NCBI GenBank assembly: GCA_018873245.2
Contig: JAEMBT020000001.1
Location: 19,842,220-19,906,219, forward strand
Direction: 5' to 3'
Length of the DNA stretch: 64,000 nt
Origin: Archegozetes longisetosus
Lineage: Eukaryota > Arthropoda > Arachnida > Sarcoptiformes > Trhypochthoniidae
Both the position numbers and the translations under genes were made by a program. Positions within the stretch are counted from its first letter, which is position 1. Every line of letters begins with the position of its first letter. The notes under the pieces are model-generated. The model saw only the letters and a list, made by a program, of their open reading frames with translations, had not been told where the DNA came from and made no database searches. Positions 10,463-21,439 of the stretch are shown here, in pieces.

Positions 10463-11778
10463 CTATGTAGCAGAATCTAATGCATATTTGTTAGTGACCA
10501 CAAAAGGTAGGTTTACATGCAGGTCGATCGTGTGCGGAATGTCAAGTGTGACGTGAACGAAATACTTCACTGATATTATCGGGCATTTTATAGAAAGCGA
10601 TACTTCTTCTGGTATCAATACAAAAAGAGTTTCCGTATTGTTAACTTCAGCCTCAACTACCGCACCAATTAGTGGTTCTGTTAGTGTTGTCTCAATAGTC
10701 TTATGTCTTTCTCCTGACATAAATATCTGTGTCTGATATAAAGTAGCTCGAGGAGTTACGCTCACTGATGACATGTTCTCCACAGTGCAGTGGACTTCAA
10801 TTAATTCGCCTGAAATTTGAATATTTAAGCTTTCAGTTAATAAAACATACCTCCAAAACAGTAACAGTATTATGAGATTCTACTTAATTGATTGTCTACA
10901 AGAACTGATACCTGGTATATATCCTTTTTTAGAAATAGATACATAAAGAGAAACTTTTCCTGACCCAAAAAACATTCCGACATCTTTTTCAGCACTTCCG
11001 CCAACAGATAGCTTGAGAAATAATTAAAGCTTGTATCGAACACAACCAGTACTTTTATAGAAACTTAATCATTTACTTAATAGGTTGAAACTACTGTTAG
11101 ATTAATATTAAAATAGATTTTCGATTGAAAAAACTGAATTGTCTGAAAGCATACCAATAGGTTTTGACGAAAAGGTGCCTCAACTATGATCTCCGTTCCT
11201 GTTCTGTGAACTTCATCGATGATCGGCTCTTCAATTATAGCTTCGAGATAATAAGTAACGCATCCGTGAACACTCACAAATGATGAGGGAATATCACTAA
11301 TTGATGAGATAGAACATGGAATTCATTTTTGAATATCTTAAAAATTACTAATAAATATGAACCTTTCGGGTAATTGAAACTTGAAAGATATTTCATGTTC
11401 TCCTTTTTCAATAGAATTACCACTGACTGTAATAAATTTAGTTTAATAGTTGTAAATTAAAACTATATTTCTTAAATAATATTAATTATTATGCTGACTA
11501 TGAATGGAAAAGTTCTAACCTTCATGAGGCAGTTCGTAGATTAAATCCATAAACTTTCGTTTATCATGATAGACATGTCCTTCCCTATGATACCGAGTGC
11601 CAGGATTTTCAACCCACTTAACTTCAGCCATACACACTAGACCTATTCTAACATTTGAGAGCGATAACACTCCATTCAGTGATATTTTCAACTTCCCTCT
11701 TATGTAGTCTCCGATTTGGTATCTAGTCTTATTATCTTCAAGAATTATTTCCATATTTTTCAAGTGTATTCTCTCCAT
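10463..11778 (-). CDS. Alpha-arrestin (arrestin domain-containing protein), copy 1
   Basis: Five exons: 11778-11520, 11426-11363, 11296-11155, 11011-10912 and 10809-10463. They join in phases 1, 2, 0 and 1 with good splice sites and encode 303 residues. Family marks, in order: the N-terminal arrestin strand region (residues 1-90), HEISFKFQLPER, then DIPSSFVSVHGCVTYYLEA, which matches the arrestin SF...HG.V.Y motif, and in the last exon the C-terminal arrestin domain ending LHVNLPFVVTNK. Alpha-arrestins act as adaptors that link membrane cargo to ubiquitin ligases, usually through C-terminal PPxY motifs. This protein stops right after the second arrestin fold and has no PPxY tail. It has no signal peptide or membrane segment. 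The next gene upstream is a tandem duplicate with the same structure. Confidence 0.88.
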
Positions 11779-12418
11779 TATTTGATTATTAAAATTGAAG
11801 ACACACTTGTATTTGAAATTATTACCAAACTTGAATAACTATATTATTCACAAGAATTTATTTGGTGGTGAAGTCAACAAAATGCTGGTATTAATGTATT
11901 GATTTTTTGGTCAAGATTGCTATGGATACAAACATTTAGCAGAGAATCGATCTGTTTTTAAATGTAAGTAGTCAGTTAAAGCTCTTCATTTGAGTCACTT
12001 TTATTAACAATTACTACAAGTGATGAGTGCTTCAAATTTTCAAGTTAATCTTTTATGTTACTAAACTATGATCTAAGCTAATCCCAAACAATTATAGACA
12101 TTTATAAGCCTTTTTACTCTACAGTCTTTCAGTCAGATCACTTATTTGCATCAACATTTCTAACTATAAATCCATAAACTGATAGATCATAAAAGTGAAA
12201 TATTTAACTTTTAACTTTTTATAATAATAGAATTGAAAGTTTAATTTTGTCCAATTGACACATCAAATATTTCGACTCTATCGATAAAATGATTGATACC
12301 ATAATATTTATTATAACATGGAATAAGGGAAGCTATTTAATTATTATTTTTGTTAACTAGTGATTTGTTCGTAAATTCAGACCATAGTCGCAGACAAATT
12401 GGCCATTAAGCCAATTCC
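11779..12418. other. Spacer between tandem arrestin genes
   Basis: 640 bases between the stop of copy 2 and the start of copy 1. It should contain the 3' UTR of copy 2 and the promoter of copy 1. No TATA box was identified. Confidence 0.5.
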
Positions 12419-13713
12419 TTATGAAATAGTATCTAATGCTCGTCTGTTAGTGATGACAATCGGCAAATTCAAGTGCAAATCAACTGCTAGCGGAATATCT
12501 AGTGTGACGTGAACGAAATATTTCACTGTTATTAACGGACACTTTATAGATAGCGGAATATCATCTGGAATTAAAATTGAAATTGTGCTGTAAGCTGTTT
12601 GTTGCTCCTCTACTGTCGAACCAATCGATGCTTCTGTTAACGAAGTTTCGATAGTTTTATGTCTCTCTCCTGTCATGAATATCTGTGTCTGATATAAAGT
12701 AGCCCGAGGTGTTACGCTAACTGTCGATGAATTTTCCACCAAGCAGTCAACTTCTAGAGATTGACCTGCAATTGATTTGAAACATCTTCAATTAAAATAA
12801 TCACTTTTAGTGTAAATCATCTAGATATAGAAGCTTATTAAACGAGAGAAGTTAATGGATGAATAAACGAAACATATTCTCTGATATCAAAATTGAAAGC
12901 ACTAATGAAAAAATCGAACAATTCGATGCCAGACCTGGAGCATGCCCTTTTTTTAAAATGGTCGCATGCATTCGCACGTGTCCTGATCCAAAAAACAAAA
13001 CTCCAATATCTTTCTCAGTACTTCCACCAACTGATAGCTTTAGAAAACAACGTAAAACACTAATCAGAATAAAAAACAATATTTGATTAATGATTTTCTC
13101 ACAAATAAGTTTTCGCGATAAGGTGCCTCAACTATGATTGGCATTTTAGTTTTGCCACATTCGTCGATGATTGGTTCATCAACAATGGCTTCAATAAAAT
13201 AGTCAATCCGTCCATAATTGCTCGCGAAAGTCGATGGAATACCACTAATTTATTAAATGCAAAATTAATTTGAATTCTTGACGCATTCAAAAGATCACGT
13301 TGAGAATACTTATTCTTAACTAAATTGACTAACCTTTCGGGTAATCGAAATTCAAACGGTATCTCATTTATTTCATCGCGAAAATATTTACCACGAACTG
13401 TAAATGAGAGAGTAATACTCGAAAGTTATATTGAGTCAGATTTAACTAGTCTTTACTTACATTCCTCTGGCAACTCGTAAGTATAATCCAAATATTTACG
13501 TTTGACGTGAAAAGCGTGTCCCTCACTCTTCAGACCTGGATTTTCAGCCCATCTCACTTCTGCCAAACATATTAAGTTTATTTTGACAGTGGATAGCAAT
13601 AGCTCGCCATTCAGTGATAAAATTAGCCTTCCGTAAATGCAATCTCCGACTTCATATTTAGTCTTATTGTCTCCAAGAACAATTTCCATACCATTAATAT
13701 GGAAACTCCCCAT
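12419..13713 (-). CDS. Alpha-arrestin (arrestin domain-containing protein), copy 2
   Basis: Five exons: 13713-13461, 13397-13334, 13244-13103, 13037-12935 and 12765-12419, encoding 302 residues. Exons 2, 3 and 5 have exactly the lengths found in copy 1 (64, 142 and 347 bases) and all intron phases agree. The proteins are clearly similar throughout, for example SVTPRATLYQTQIFM in both last exons. Motifs include EIPFEFRLPER, GIPSTFASNYGRIDYFIEA and a C-terminal LHLNLPIVITNRRA. As in copy 1, the usual C-terminal PPxY tail is absent. The inferred role is a cargo adaptor or scaffold at membranes. The donor of exon 1 (GAAT then GTAAGT) is strong. Confidence 0.88.
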
Positions 13714-14198
13714 TATTTTGATCTAATACCTAGTTAATAAAATCTTGACAAAAATTGATTTGAATAATGAGCGAAACCGTAACAGTAGTTATTTAATGGA
13801 TGATAAAAAAGGTTGCGATGATAACAAAATGCCTGTAAGTTATAGTAATCCAAGTATTGATTTTAGGGTAAGACTGATCATTGTCATAGAAACACACTCT
13901 TGCAATCCATATTTGATGCTCTGAGTATTTGTGCGGCAACCTAAGTTCTCTCCTTAGAAGTTAGAAACAAAACTTTTTGAAAGAGCAGTCAATAGTCAAA
14001 CTGAAAACTAATAATCATACATATCTCAAATATTGTTTAATCAATGAATAATTGGTTTTAGCAAACGACTCATCTGTACATAAAGTTGCTTATAATGACT
14101 GAAATAAACTAAAGGATTGAAAAAAATTTGAAGAGTTATAGATTTATCAAAAATTACTTCAAGTTATTTAAATATTTTTAAAAATAGTTCCAAGTAAG
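13714..14198. other. Intergenic, upstream of arrestin copy 2
   Basis: About 480 bases of AT-rich sequence upstream of the arrestin start. It presumably includes the promoter; no specific motif was found. Confidence 0.45.
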
Positions 14199-14866
14199 CT
14201 ATTGGTATATCCATATCTCGAAGTATAACTCAAATAATCCAAAACTGATCTTTCGTTGAATATCCCAAAATCTGCTCCTCTTTACGACCAATTGATGCTG
14301 TTCTCGATATAAAAACAAGCTTGAAAATGTTATTTCGAGCCAAACAAATCTACTTCGAGTTGGGTCGTTTTTCTGGGAGGGAGTGTTGATATGAACTTCA
14401 ATCAAAAACCAATAAAGATAGTTATTAAAGTGACGCTTATACCCGAAATTGCACAAAATAGTATCATAATAATTCCTATTCTGGGATAACTTCTTCCCAT
14501 TCGTAATATAAGATTCAAAGTAATTTTTCACAATTTGATCGTAATGTTTGAGTGCTTGACAAGCTATTTGATGACCCAAAAAGACTCAAATCGTTAGCAC
14601 TAGTATAGTTATCTAATAATTGCATATAAGATAAAATGATTTTGTTGAACAGGGGCAATTCATTATCTTTTGGATTAAGGACAATAAGAATTGGACTTTT
14701 CGCATTGATAGTCTCCTTAAAGTGTTCGTTAACACTAATTAATCTCTTGAAACCTTTTACAGTTGTTTTAGTTACTCTATGGTTATCTGATAGAACATTG
14801 TTGTAATTTGTTTGGTAAAATTCAATAGCGTTCTGTGAGTTCCATTTGGCTTTAAATCTTGTTCTC
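14199..14866 (-). pseudogene. Unrecognised coding stretch broken by a frameshift
   Basis: On the minus strand an open frame runs from an acceptor-like site (TAATAG then AGAACAAG, about 14866) for about 95 codons, with non-repetitive, protein-like content such as VNEHFKETINAKSPILIVLN and NPKDNELPLF. Near 14585 the plausible reading moves to another frame, which starts GHQIACQALKHYDQIVKNYF and stays open to 14199. Either a small intron is hidden there or the sequence is a decayed exon. I do not recognise the family, and the later part (YLYWFLIEVHI, LYFEIWIYQ) is less convincing. No start codon or partner exon was identified. Confidence 0.35.
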
Positions 14867-16370
14867 TATTATAATAAATTGGTTTCGTTTAGTGAATGGA
14901 TTTGTCAGGCAACGACTATTATAATGATCCCACTATTTTACAGGCTATTTGTAAAGATTTCCATTTATTTTTCACTAACCATTTAGTCATCGAATCTTTT
15001 ATCTTTATATTTTTCACCAGATTTTAGCACTCTTCCAATCAAAATACTAGATTTTGTTCAAACTATTCTATAGTTTAGGATTTGAGCAAAATAGTAAAGA
15101 ATTGAAGTGAAAGCTAAATATTCGTTATGAGTGTTATGTTTTCTCAATTCAGAAACTTTCGAGTAATGAAGGTAAAAAACTTATCGATGAAATGCTTATT
15201 GCTGATAATCGGCTTAGAATTTCTTTGACCGAATATCGGACTATTTCCTATCATTTCTTCGAATGAAAGACTTGAAGACTTATTGAATTCTTTTTTGGAA
15301 TGAATACTCCAATTTTTAGTAGACTCTCTTACTTTATTTTAGTGATTAACTGATTAATCAATGTGTAAAAACTGTCTTTAAAACATCATTTTTATGCGAG
15401 ACATACGAGAAATTAAATTTTCAAGATAAGAAAGCTCTCAATAAAGAGTAAATGGGTTAAACCAGTCAGTGGTAAAAAATGTTTAGCATCTGGAAGCACG
15501 TGTTTTACTCAATATTGCCTGATAAAGTTCTTAAGATTGCTCTTCGTTGAAAACTAGTTTTATTCCGGACTTTCCAGACTAAAAAGTCAGAGACGAACAA
15601 TCTAAATGGATTTTATCATTATATATTTCAAGTTTGTGATACATCTAACTTTGGATGCATCTAACAAGACTTACAAACCTAATTTTTTCGCACGCACGCA
15701 TCGATGACATTTGAATATGAGTTCAAGTTGAGTTTTGTTCAATAGTACCATTTGGTAAGATTCTTTCTGCTTGTTAAAAATGAAATACCTTTCCAAATTG
15801 AATTGCTTTCTCAATAATGAAAGCACTTTTAGACGGAGTTAAAAATCAGCAAAAACTGAAGAATGGTTTGAAGATATTTGTACTTAATGGTAGCTTCTGG
15901 TCTTAATTTTAGGCTAGTCGCAATCTCAGCAGTGAGTCAAATATAAGCACAAAAAGTGGTTGTATTTTAAGTACTTCGTTTAATAAACCTTGAATTTAGA
16001 TATGATTAAACCATTAATTAGAAACAAATTTATTAATTAAGAATGTGCACTGTTTGAGTGCTGTAGAGAAGCCTAACTTATTTTACAATAGTCTTGATAT
16101 ACAATTAAATGTTTAACGCTTTACATTTATATAATTTATGACTTACAAATCAGCGAATCTTTTACATTCCAAAAATAAGAGTTCAGTCCCAGAATTAGAA
16201 TCTATAGTAGTTCTGTTCCAGACTTTAATCAGTTGGCTACTGAAATAATCCAAAGTTTTAATTTGTATTAAGAGATGTCTAACTTTATTGAAAAGGAGAG
16301 CGTAAAATTAACAAAACTACTATGTTAGTACTAGCAATTATTGAGATTAGTGTTGAATTTTCAGAATATA
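14867..16370. other. Intergenic, nothing recognised
   Basis: About 1.5 kb of AT-rich sequence with only short ORFs on both strands. Confidence 0.45.
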
Positions 16371-16545
16371 CTTTTGCTAAAGTATAGGAAGTGTAGTTCA
16401 ATACTTCGATCATTTGCAAGTTCTAATTCTTAGAGCTGCAGTCGTTGTCAAAACCATTGTTTTTGTTTTACTAGGCTTTTGGGTACCAAAAGCCAAAACA
16501 CAATCAACATTAGACCAGTCCAATGATATCGAGCTTACGGTTTAA
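16371..16545 (+). pseudogene. Decayed relative of the small membrane protein at 16875
   Basis: An open frame from about 16388 to a stop at 16545 encodes SIGSVVQYFDHLQVLILR followed by one strong hydrophobic helix (AAVVVKTIVFVLLGFW) and a short polar tail ending NDIELTV. Order and spacing resemble FGSVGVYGF...VLFLN, the helix ITVSITLIIKGLSVFW and the acidic tail of the next gene. In-frame stops lie upstream and no start codon fits. I infer a broken tandem duplicate; the similarity is modest. Confidence 0.35.
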
Positions 16546-16874
16546 TTGAAGTTGAATACAACGTTCTGATAACTAATTGATTTCTACCAATTCAACTATT
16601 TTGATTCGTTATTGACATATTTATTCAAAAAAGACATTTAGCTTTCCCCTTTAGTCATTTCGAATGTTATACCTGTTGTAGCTGATCATTTTATTGCATG
16701 ACCTGAAAATTAAGATAAAATGTCTCTCTAATAAAGTTTGAATTGCTCTTATCTTAAAAGTCATAAAATTCAACCATTTTTCTCAGTCAGTAGTGAAAGA
16801 CTAACACTTTCCAAGATTTTCAACTACATCATCAATATTTAGATAATTCAATTTTTTTAATCTCTCGTCTAAAA

Positions 16875-17156
16875 ATGTCAATCAGTGACAACAGATGTTG
16901 TCTCAGTTTAGGTTTGATCTTAGGATTCATTCTCGTTGCCTTTGGCTCTGTTGGAGTCTATGGATTTGCCAAAAATATGAAAGTTCTCTTTTTGAATGGT
17001 ACAGAGCTAATAACTGTTAGTATTACTCTTATTATAAAAGGACTTTCGGTGTTTTGGCTTGTATCTCGCCGATTTTATCATTTACGTGAACCATCAGAAT
17101 CGGAAAACATTGAGCCGTTAATAAATCCGTCAGAACCTACTCTACGATACGACTGA
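16875..17156 (+). CDS. Small two-helix membrane protein (93 aa), unrecognised
   Basis: A single-exon frame with ATG at 16875. There are two hydrophobic helices, about residues 8-31 (around LGLILGFILVAFGSVGVYGF) and 46-62 (ITVSITLIIKGLSVFWLV), joined by a short loop with an NGT glycosylation sequon. An acidic, proline-containing tail follows (PSESENIEPLINPSEP). A poly(A) signal AATAAA lies 130 bases after the stop. Both termini are probably on the same side of the membrane. No family recognised. The coding look, poly(A) signal and a decayed relative upstream support a real gene. It could also be the last exon of a larger gene. Confidence 0.5.
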   Translation: MSISDNRCCLSLGLILGFILVAFGSVGVYGFAKNMKVLFLNGTELITVSITLIIKGLSVFWLVSRRFYHLREPSESENIEPLINPSEPTLRYD

Positions 17157-17286
17157 GTGCAGAACAAATATTTAAGTCACATCAATTTCAATTTGTCACA
17201 AATCTTCTCAACTAGTGTTATAGATGGAAGAGTTATCTTATCTACAGTATTAATGAAAAGTGTGAATGAATGTCATTCATTTGCTC

Positions 17287-17292
17287 AATAAA
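17287..17292 (+). terminator. Poly(A) signal AATAAA
   Basis: AATAAA, immediately followed by a second AATAAA-like word, lies 130 bases downstream of the stop codon of the small membrane protein gene. This is a suitable 3' UTR length. Confidence 0.5.
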
Positions 17293-17664
17293 AATAAACT
17301 CTTTCCTTGTCTTTCATAAAGATTTTTCAAACTGATAACGTGAAAATGTCTAAAAGCCATATCTTTTCCAAAACTTATGAAATAGAAAGATTTTAAAATT
17401 GTATTTAATCAATGTATAATTAGTATGTGTTGATTTCTCATATAATTTGTGTTTCGATTTCGTAATTTTCTTCATATCTATGAGTTAAGAGGTATTCCGT
17501 GTTATTTTAAAAATATTGATCATTCTTCGATCCAATTTTTTCATTACTTCTATTTACAGCAGACTAGACATTTATTTCACATTCTTAACGCTTTTCAGAG
17601 TTCTCATAGTCTGAAGCTCTAAAAGTGACACATATAATCAGAATAAGTTCGTGTTTCAAGAGCA

Positions 17665-17853
17665 TTAAAGTTTTACGTCAATGGAAATTTTGGGCTCTCT
17701 GGTGCCCTTCAATTCATAGTTGGTTTGATTGATGTAACGCTCAGGTGTCGATTCGATGTTTGAACCTTTATTCTGTCGAATTATGTTTGTGTTATCATTA
17801 AATAATAAAATCCAACAATTCAGAAAAATATATGCTATAAAGAATCTTATCAA
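17665..17853 (-). CDS. Possible small secreted peptide (62 aa)
   Basis: ATG at 17853 begins a frame whose first 20 residues (MIRFFIAYIFLNCWILLFND) look like a signal peptide. It is followed by a polar segment with several Asn and Thr and a basic Lys/Arg stretch before the stop. AATAAA occurs about 90 bases downstream on the same strand. There are no cysteines or dibasic cleavage pattern to name it. It may be chance; such ORFs are expected occasionally in AT-rich DNA. Confidence 0.3.
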   Translation of the reverse strand: MIRFFIAYIFLNCWILLFNDNTNIIRQNKGSNIESTPERYINQTNYELKGTREPKISIDVKL

Positions 17854-17897
17854 TCATAAGATTTTTCATTAAGTTTTTAAAGCATTTAAGGAGACAT

Positions 17898-18055
17898 TTT
17901 TGTATCTTAGGGCGACTACTTTCAACCTTCGTAAGTATTAAAAAAGCATTGAATTTGTTTACAATACAAAATTTGAATATTAGTGCATCTGTTGAAAAGC
18001 ACTACTTTACAGGGACAATCAACACATTGCGCAATAGTCGCCCTAAGATACAAAA
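17898..18055. repeat. Short inverted-repeat element, 21-bp perfect arms
   Basis: The arms at 17898-17918 and 18035-18055 are perfect inverted copies (core GTATCTTAGGGCGACTA) around a 116-base interior. The size and arms suggest a very small MITE, or a stable hairpin. No target duplication is obvious. Confidence 0.6.
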
Positions 18056-21000
18056 GTATCTTCTGTTTTTGTCATTACTTAGTCCAGAAAAACTTAAATC
18101 ATCTGACAATTTGACTCGTTTAAGATGTATACAGCTATCAGACTGACTTCAAATTCAATTATATTTATTCATCTGACGGAAGGGAAAAAATTGATTAAAA
18201 CGACAAAAGAGATAACAATTGTTTCATATATGCAAATCTATCTCAGACAGACTTCCTTTTGAAGTGACGAACTTATCTCATTGTATACTTTTGCATAAAT
18301 GCGTAGTATGGAATGAATTACAGCAAAAGTTGTCTGTTAGCTAAGTTTTATTTTTTCCCAGTTAAATTCAACAATAGCTAAATTCATTTACTTATCTAAT
18401 CGTAACTGAAATATTGAAGATATATCTGAAGCATATTTTTAAACGTCAGTTTCTATGATAAGCGATTGCTGAAAAGGGAAGCAGAGTAGATTCTCAAATA
18501 AATTTTTAGTTCTAAAATGGAAAGTAGTACTCGACTGATATTCTGGTTTCGTCTTATCACCATTATAAACTTAAAAAACCAAACATGTGTGTTGTTGAAA
18601 AAAATGTTTTTGAAAAATCCTTGAAAACCTGCGCAATTGCGGAGTGGGTTGTACAATTTTTATTTTTCTACCACAATGTTTAGTCAGGATAGGAGTGTTA
18701 AACAACTCTGACGTAATTCAGATCTTGTAATAGCAAACTATTTCAACCATCAAACTATGTGAAAGATAATGTTTTATATATTCGTTACAAATCCCAGAAA
18801 AATATTTATCAGTAGCTCATGTGTTTTTCATATCACTTATCGTAAATAACATTGTACAAAAGAAGTGTTTCACCAGCTATTTATTACAACTACTTCCTTA
18901 AAAAAGTTTTATCTAATTAAGTTGTGAAGTTAAATTAGTGTCAGTTGGCAAAACGCCCGCAAACCAAGTTAGAAAATATTTTACTCATCGACAATTTAAT
19001 ATTAAGTAAGTAATATTTTTTAATTCAAAGTTTTGAATACAACTTGAAAAGTAAGACATTAACAAATCGAATATTATTGTTGTCCTCATTATTGTTTTAG
19101 TCCTAATATTAAAACTCACACGTTGCGAACCCAATAAAGCATTTAAGTGAAAAATAAATTTTCAGTTATACATTATAGTTATAATATATTGTTGTAATAA
19201 TATTTTTATAATGTAATATAGGGCATTCATCACAGAACGAACTACAAAAGTATTTCAAAACTTTTTTATTTCAGTTATTTTGATAGAAAAAGTTATCAGT
19301 AATGATGCAAATGAATGGGAGTATAATTTTGAATATTTTATCAATAATAATCATTAATAAGGGATATAAACAACAAAAGTAGTGTTCAGTGGTAGTCAAA
19401 TCACTGGTATTGTTAGTAAATGTTCATTTTCAGAAATAGTTTCTTTATTTAGGTACAACATCAGTAAGATTACTTATAAAAGGTAAAATTAATCAGAGTT
19501 AATATTACTATTTGTAAAGTTTGCTTATGAATCAACGCAGATGTAGGGTTCTCTTAAAATAAGGTTTATTATCTCATTTCAACTGGAAATGAGGTAGGTA
19601 TTTTTTTAGAGAATGTCTGATATAAGTTCTTGTTAATGAGAAATCGATAAAGTTGCGAAATATGTGCATTTTAGCGCTTCTTAAATAACTAGTTTATCAC
19701 GCGATATATTTATAGAAAACATAGATTTAGTACAAGAAAACATTGTTCAGAAGTAAACAGACGGAATATTACGTAAATATGCATGCTTTCATTAGTGTTC
19801 AGCAATGTAAACATGCCAACGTTAAAACGCATTGTATATTAAGAGCTTACTTTAAGCACAAAATTACTTCTGAAACTGAGGAAATTTTCTGTTATATTCT
19901 AAAATAGTCAGACGCCAAATACATTGAACTATTAATAACTTACGTAATAAGTTATTACAAAATTTTTTCCATAGGTAAAGTCCCGAGTTATTTTTAGACT
20001 TGTGTAGAGAGTCCTAAACTTGTCGTGCTTATCAAGCGTTGTAGAAAAATATCTGAACTTGTGTTTGACGGCCTAAATGTTACAGAAAGTATTGTTTGAT
20101 TTGATTTAATCTAAATACTTGCATACTTCAAATTAATACTATATGGTTGATGTGTTGTTGAACAGAACACAGACACCAATTGCTGACTTGTTTTGTGGTA
20201 AATTAGATCGCAATTAGGCCGATGACCTTACATTAAGCTAACTTTGGGAAATTGTGCGTCAAATATGTTTTCCTATCTGTGAAGTAACCTTCAAAATACA
20301 ATAGTTATCCTAAATAATAAGGCTATAACCTCTTTTGTTCGTATCAATTATTAATATTGGTGTAACACTCGACATGTGCAGTAAATGTCACGTCTAATTA
20401 AGCACTACTTTATCGCTGACTCGCATTCGTTATTCTCGAATCTGAAAAGTAGCTTTAATACCATACTTTAGTTACTTTGGCTATTGTTTATGATTTATGT
20501 TTTCATAGCTACCTTTTCTTTTATCTTTAATGCAGTTTAATTTCACTAAACCTTTCTCATATGATTTATAGCTTATCTTCTGGAAATTGACCTATCAAAT
20601 TCAAAAGTAAAGACAAAATATATACTTCACTGTGTATCCTTTAAATTAGTCGACTGTATAGATTATGTATTGTCATTATATTAATATTGTGAACAAATAG
20701 TTCAAAACTGCACATTAGATAAAAACCATATTTGCAGCTTAAAAAAGAACTGAATGATGAGAAAACTTAGCTATAGTACAGTTTCTAATTTAAAATGTTT
20801 GTTATACACAAAAGTATATATCTAAAAGTTTGTCTTTACTTTTCAATTTGACTGGCTTTTCTCAATGTTAGCGAGATGTTTCGTAACTCATTTTACAATT
20901 GAATACATACGGGGAAAACAGGGTATAAACTTATTTCTAATATTGAGAAAACCGGTCTCAAAAGTTAGTGAAGCAGTTTTCAATGTATCGTCCCATATAA

Positions 21001-21439
21001 CAGCAGAAGCTTTAACAAGTGTACAAAGCAATACTTATCATAGAAATTTGTCAGTTAACCTATTTTCCTTTGGGAACTTTCTTATCTCTGGGATGTTTAC
21101 TATTGAAGTCCATGCAAAATATGGTTTCATTAAAATTGATTTTTTTTCAAAAATTGTCCATTGGACCATATGCTCAAAATTTTACAGGAGATTATTTGAT
21201 AGTTGAAGCATTAGATTTAAAAAAAACCGAAAAACAGTATAACTGAACACACCTTTTTGTTCCTCGTACTCGATCAATTATTGAACGGCATTAGTTATTC
21301 AAGCCTTTTCTTTTCTGATTGTTCATAACATTAAAGTTTAAAGTATTGATTAATTACTTTTAAATATGTAATTTTTACACATTAATGGAAAATGAAACAC
21401 TTAAAACTATTTTCTGATTCTTTTACTTATAGTCACTGA
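18056..21439. other. Long intergenic stretch
   Basis: About 3.4 kb of AT-rich sequence. Two overlapping ORFs at 20865-21246 (113 and 75 codons, different frames) are the only open frames of note. Neither has a recognisable family, signal peptide or convincing splice pattern, so I do not call a gene. A small palindrome (AATAACTTA / TAAGTTATT) occurs near 19933. Confidence 0.45.

Noticed and set aside
20865-21246. Two overlapping + ORFs
   Set aside because: Neither frame has a recognisable motif or good splice sites linking it to the LPCAT-like gene that starts at 21440.
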